The translations under genes were made by a program, and so were the position numbers. Positions 62,181-64,000 of a stretch of 64,000 bases of DNA are shown here, piece after piece. The notes beneath the pieces were generated by a model. That model was not told the origin of the DNA, made no database searches, and saw nothing but the letters and a program-made list of their open reading frames with translations. Every line of letters starts with the position of its first letter. The stretch's first letter is position 1. Source of the DNA: Bacteroidales bacterium (lineage in GTDB: Bacteria > Bacteroidota > Bacteroidia > Bacteroidales > F082); contig JAUXMV010000090.1 in the NCBI GenBank assembly GCA_030683155.1, positions 51,856-115,855 on the forward strand. Direction: 5' to 3'.

Positions 62181-63329
62181 CTACAACAACAACCTATAAT
62201 GCCTTCTTATTTCCACCTCAATTTTTCTGTCCCATAACTTCGACAGTATTTCCTTTGCCATATTTTTGTAATAAAGCGATTTAACGGCATCTCCTGTCTT
62301 GTCATAAATCTCTGTTAATTTATGCATTGAAGGGATATGCATATCGTTAACCTCCAAACATATCAGGAACTGATCTATTGCATCTTCGTACAATGCATTT
62401 TTAATTAGTTCTTCTCCGTTTTTGAAATGTGCCTCAATTTCTTTTATTTCATTGTCAATTTTCAACTTAATAATGTCAGTTTTTTTTATTGTAATAAAAG
62501 AGCAAGGCATTTCGCGAATAACTTTTTCGGTAACACTTCCCATAAAAAAACGGTTAAGACCTGTTCTGCCATTGGTGCCCATTATCAGCAAGTCGATGTT
62601 TTGTTTTTTAATTATGTTCAAGATTTTTTTATCTGCTATACCGCTTTTTATTTCGATTTTATGATCAACACCTTCCAAATCCAAATCTTTAATAAAGGTG
62701 TCCATTTCATTTTTTACTCTTTTTAACCTTGATGCATTTTCTTCTTCTAAATCAATATTAATTTTTTTAGAAACAGAAGCAAGTGGCTCATAAACGGTTA
62801 AAATTGATAAAGTTGATTTGTGTTTTCTTGCCAATAAAATGGCGTTACTGAGTGCGCGTTTAGATGGTTCAGAGAAATCAACAGGGCATAATAGATGCTT
62901 AAAGAAAGTCTTTTGCTCTGCATTAACCAGCCATACCGGCACATCGGATATCCTGATTATTTGTTCGGCAATTATGCCCAATTTAAATTTTGCTCTTTTC
63001 TTCTTTTTGTTTGCACCAATAAGTACTAAATTAACTTTCTCTAAATTTCCTTTTTGAGCAATTGTGTCGGCTATACTACCAAATGCAATTATCGGTTCCC
63101 GCACTTTAACCTTATTACTTTCAAGAATCTCTTTAATTTCGTTTAATGATTCCGTAATGGATTTTAAAACAATATTCTTTATCTCCTCGTTTAATTCTTT
63201 ATCCGGAGCGACATACATTAATAAAATTTCCGAATTATAAACATTTGCCAACCTTATTGTTGCATTTATCTGTTCCTCTGAGCCAGTGTTGACATCAACC
63301 GGGACTAATATTTTTTCAAGTAATTTCAT
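62181..63329 (-). CDS. Tandem universal stress protein with C-terminal helical repeat
   Basis: A 382-residue cytosolic protein with two UspA domains. The first (about residues 3-139) starts EKILVPVDVNTGSE and has a degenerate nucleotide loop. The second (about 145-290) has LCPVDFSEPSKRAL and a full ATP-binding GTNGRTGLNRFFMGS (G2xG9xGS). Residues 300-370 form a TPR-like helical repeat (ALYEDAIDQFLICLEVNDM), which is unusual for Usp proteins and could bind partners. A perfect 10-bp inverted repeat lies upstream. Confidence 0.88.
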   Translation of the reverse strand: MKLLEKILVPVDVNTGSEEQINATIRLANVYNSEILLMYVAPDKELNEEIKNIVLKSITESLNEIKEILESNKVKVREPIIAFGSIADTIAQKGNLEKVNLVLIGANKKKKRAKFKLGIIAEQIIRISDVPVWLVNAEQKTFFKHLLCPVDFSEPSKRALSNAILLARKHKSTLSILTVYEPLASVSKKINIDLEEENASRLKRVKNEMDTFIKDLDLEGVDHKIEIKSGIADKKILNIIKKQNIDLLIMGTNGRTGLNRFFMGSVTEKVIREMPCSFITIKKTDIIKLKIDNEIKEIEAHFKNGEELIKNALYEDAIDQFLICLEVNDMHIPSMHKLTEIYDKTGDAVKSLYYKNMAKEILSKLWDRKIEVEIRRHYRLLL

Positions 63330-63345
63330 GTTTTTCCTGTTTTAA

Positions 63346-63378
63346 AATATTGCATTTCATTATTGAACATGCAATATT
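63346..63378. promoter_or_regulatory. Perfect 10-bp inverted repeat upstream of the universal stress gene
   Basis: AATATTGCAT (63346-63355) and ATGCAATATT (63369-63378) are perfect complements with a 13-base spacer, between the DUF389-like gene and the universal stress gene, centred about 33 bases upstream of the Usp ATG. It may be an operator or an intercistronic hairpin; T-rich sequence on the plus-strand side also fits a weak terminator. Confidence 0.45.
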
Positions 63379-63403
63379 GTTTTTTATATTCATTGTGCTC
63401 TAC

Positions 63404-64000
63404 TTACTCGTAGAAAATTTTTAAATCCTTACTTTTTAGCCTTTGGCCAAACCAATTCTTTATTTTTGTTTTATCATCAGGCTTTATATTCTTTTCAACA
63501 GACAAGATAATGACGTATGACTTTTTCGGCACTGAAAGTGTATCGTGATAAATTAAAGACTCAGAAAAGCTGCACCCCCGTATCTCTGTATAAATAGTTT
63601 TTATTTCATTGAAAAGAATTTGACCAAACATTTGTTGATTTAAGATGCTATCTATTTTTGTGTTTTTTTCTTTTAAAGTTGTATTTAAAAATACTATTTG
63701 CTTCTTAAGGTTATATAATTCAAGATTGCTATCATCTATGTTGCTAAAAGCTAATCCTTGCTCTATTATAATTGTAGCATCATTAATATTAAAATCACTT
63801 GATTTTTGAATGATTGCATTTTTATGATTTTCAGAAAGTATTGAACCTCCGTAAACTAAAGTAATCTTGCTTTGACTTATGTCAATATCATGTTTCAAGA
63901 GGTAGTTCCCCTCAAATAGTGAAACATTCGAAATATATTGCTGGGCTTTTTGTGAAAATTCTTCTTGTTTTACAAGTTTATATCCGAAAAATATACTGGG
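63404..64000 (-). CDS. C-terminal part of a DUF389/TIGR00341-like membrane protein, 5' end beyond window
   Basis: The frame is open from 63404 to the right edge (199 codons before the stop), with no stop upstream, so the start lies outside. The visible part begins PSIFFGYKLVKQEEFSQKAQ, which would follow a membrane domain, then a soluble domain with two beta-rich units and a short coiled coil (LYNLKKQIVFLNTTLKEKN). This layout resembles the C-terminal tail of DUF389 proteins in Bacteroidota, but without the membrane part the identification is tentative. The TTG at 63898 is not a real start. Confidence 0.5.
   Translation of the reverse strand, partial: PSIFFGYKLVKQEEFSQKAQQYISNVSLFEGNYLLKHDIDISQSKITLVYGGSILSENHKNAIIQKSSDFNINDATIIIEQGLAFSNIDDSNLELYNLKKQIVFLNTTLKEKNTKIDSILNQQMFGQILFNEIKTIYTEIRGCSFSESLIYHDTLSVPKKSYVIILSVEKNIKPDDKTKIKNWFGQRLKSKDLKIFYE

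Overview
The window is a 64 kb piece of a Bacteroidota chromosome. The best evidence is the block porP/sprF-like, gldK, gldL, gldM, gldN at 15.8-21.8 kb plus sprE/porW at 8-10.7 kb, which are type IX secretion and gliding components confined to this phylum. Other support comes from upstream motifs of the form TAnnTTTG (the Bacteroidetes -7 box), the lack of clear Shine-Dalgarno sites, AT-rich codon use, and families common in the phylum (DUF4199, PorP, a bactofilin beside AtpZ/AtpI). The gene set suggests a free-living or sediment bacterium of the Bacteroidales/Marinilabiliales sort, but a genus cannot be named from this sequence. Most of the window is ordinary core chromosome. I see no phage, insertion sequence with a transposase, CRISPR array, tRNA or rRNA gene.

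Layout. 0-8 kb: an MBOAT acyltransferase running off the left edge, a 210-bp foldback repeat, a small membrane protein, a nucleoside phosphorylase, cinA, fabD, a Bax-inhibitor-1 protein, folE, and an AtpI-like/AtpZ/bactofilin cluster with no ATP synthase genes next to it. 8-15.4 kb: sprE, an M23 peptidase, rseP and two adjacent YitT paralogues. 15.8-22 kb: the type IX core operon, closed by a clear terminator. 22-34.8 kb: recG, a large receiver/PEP-synthase-like fusion protein, a 43-residue membrane protein, an rRNA methyltransferase, an overlapping rfaE2-flippase-panD group with panC, a thioredoxin-like protein, an SDR, a zinc ribbon, and an SPFH protein followed by a ribbon-helix-helix protein.

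35.4-42.2 kb is the most distinctive part. A Crp/Fnr regulator is divergent from a six-gene operon encoding an octaheme cytochrome c of the tetrathionate-reductase family, a cytochrome b, three exported rhodanese proteins carrying five rhodanese domains, and a porin. One FNR-like palindrome lies almost midway between two candidate divergent -7 boxes. I read this as an envelope module for reductive sulfur-compound metabolism under redox control. The parts are known families. The combination, and the membrane anchors on the octaheme protein, are what deserve attention.

42.3-51.2 kb is an accessory-like run of small metabolic, membrane and stress genes. It contains a DNA-alkylation-repair gene broken by a one-base frameshift and an AraC regulator without an N-terminal domain. 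51.3-56.8 kb is a complete seven-gene Mrp Na+/H+ antiporter operon with a short MnhE. 57-64 kb holds Na/Pi symport, a P-type cation ATPase, PsiE-like, universal stress and DUF389-like genes, plus an 80-codon remnant of a second P-type ATPase tail. Many automatic first starts are TTG or GTG codons lying upstream of a convincing ATG. Where a signal peptide or family N-terminus decided the matter I use the internal start and say so.
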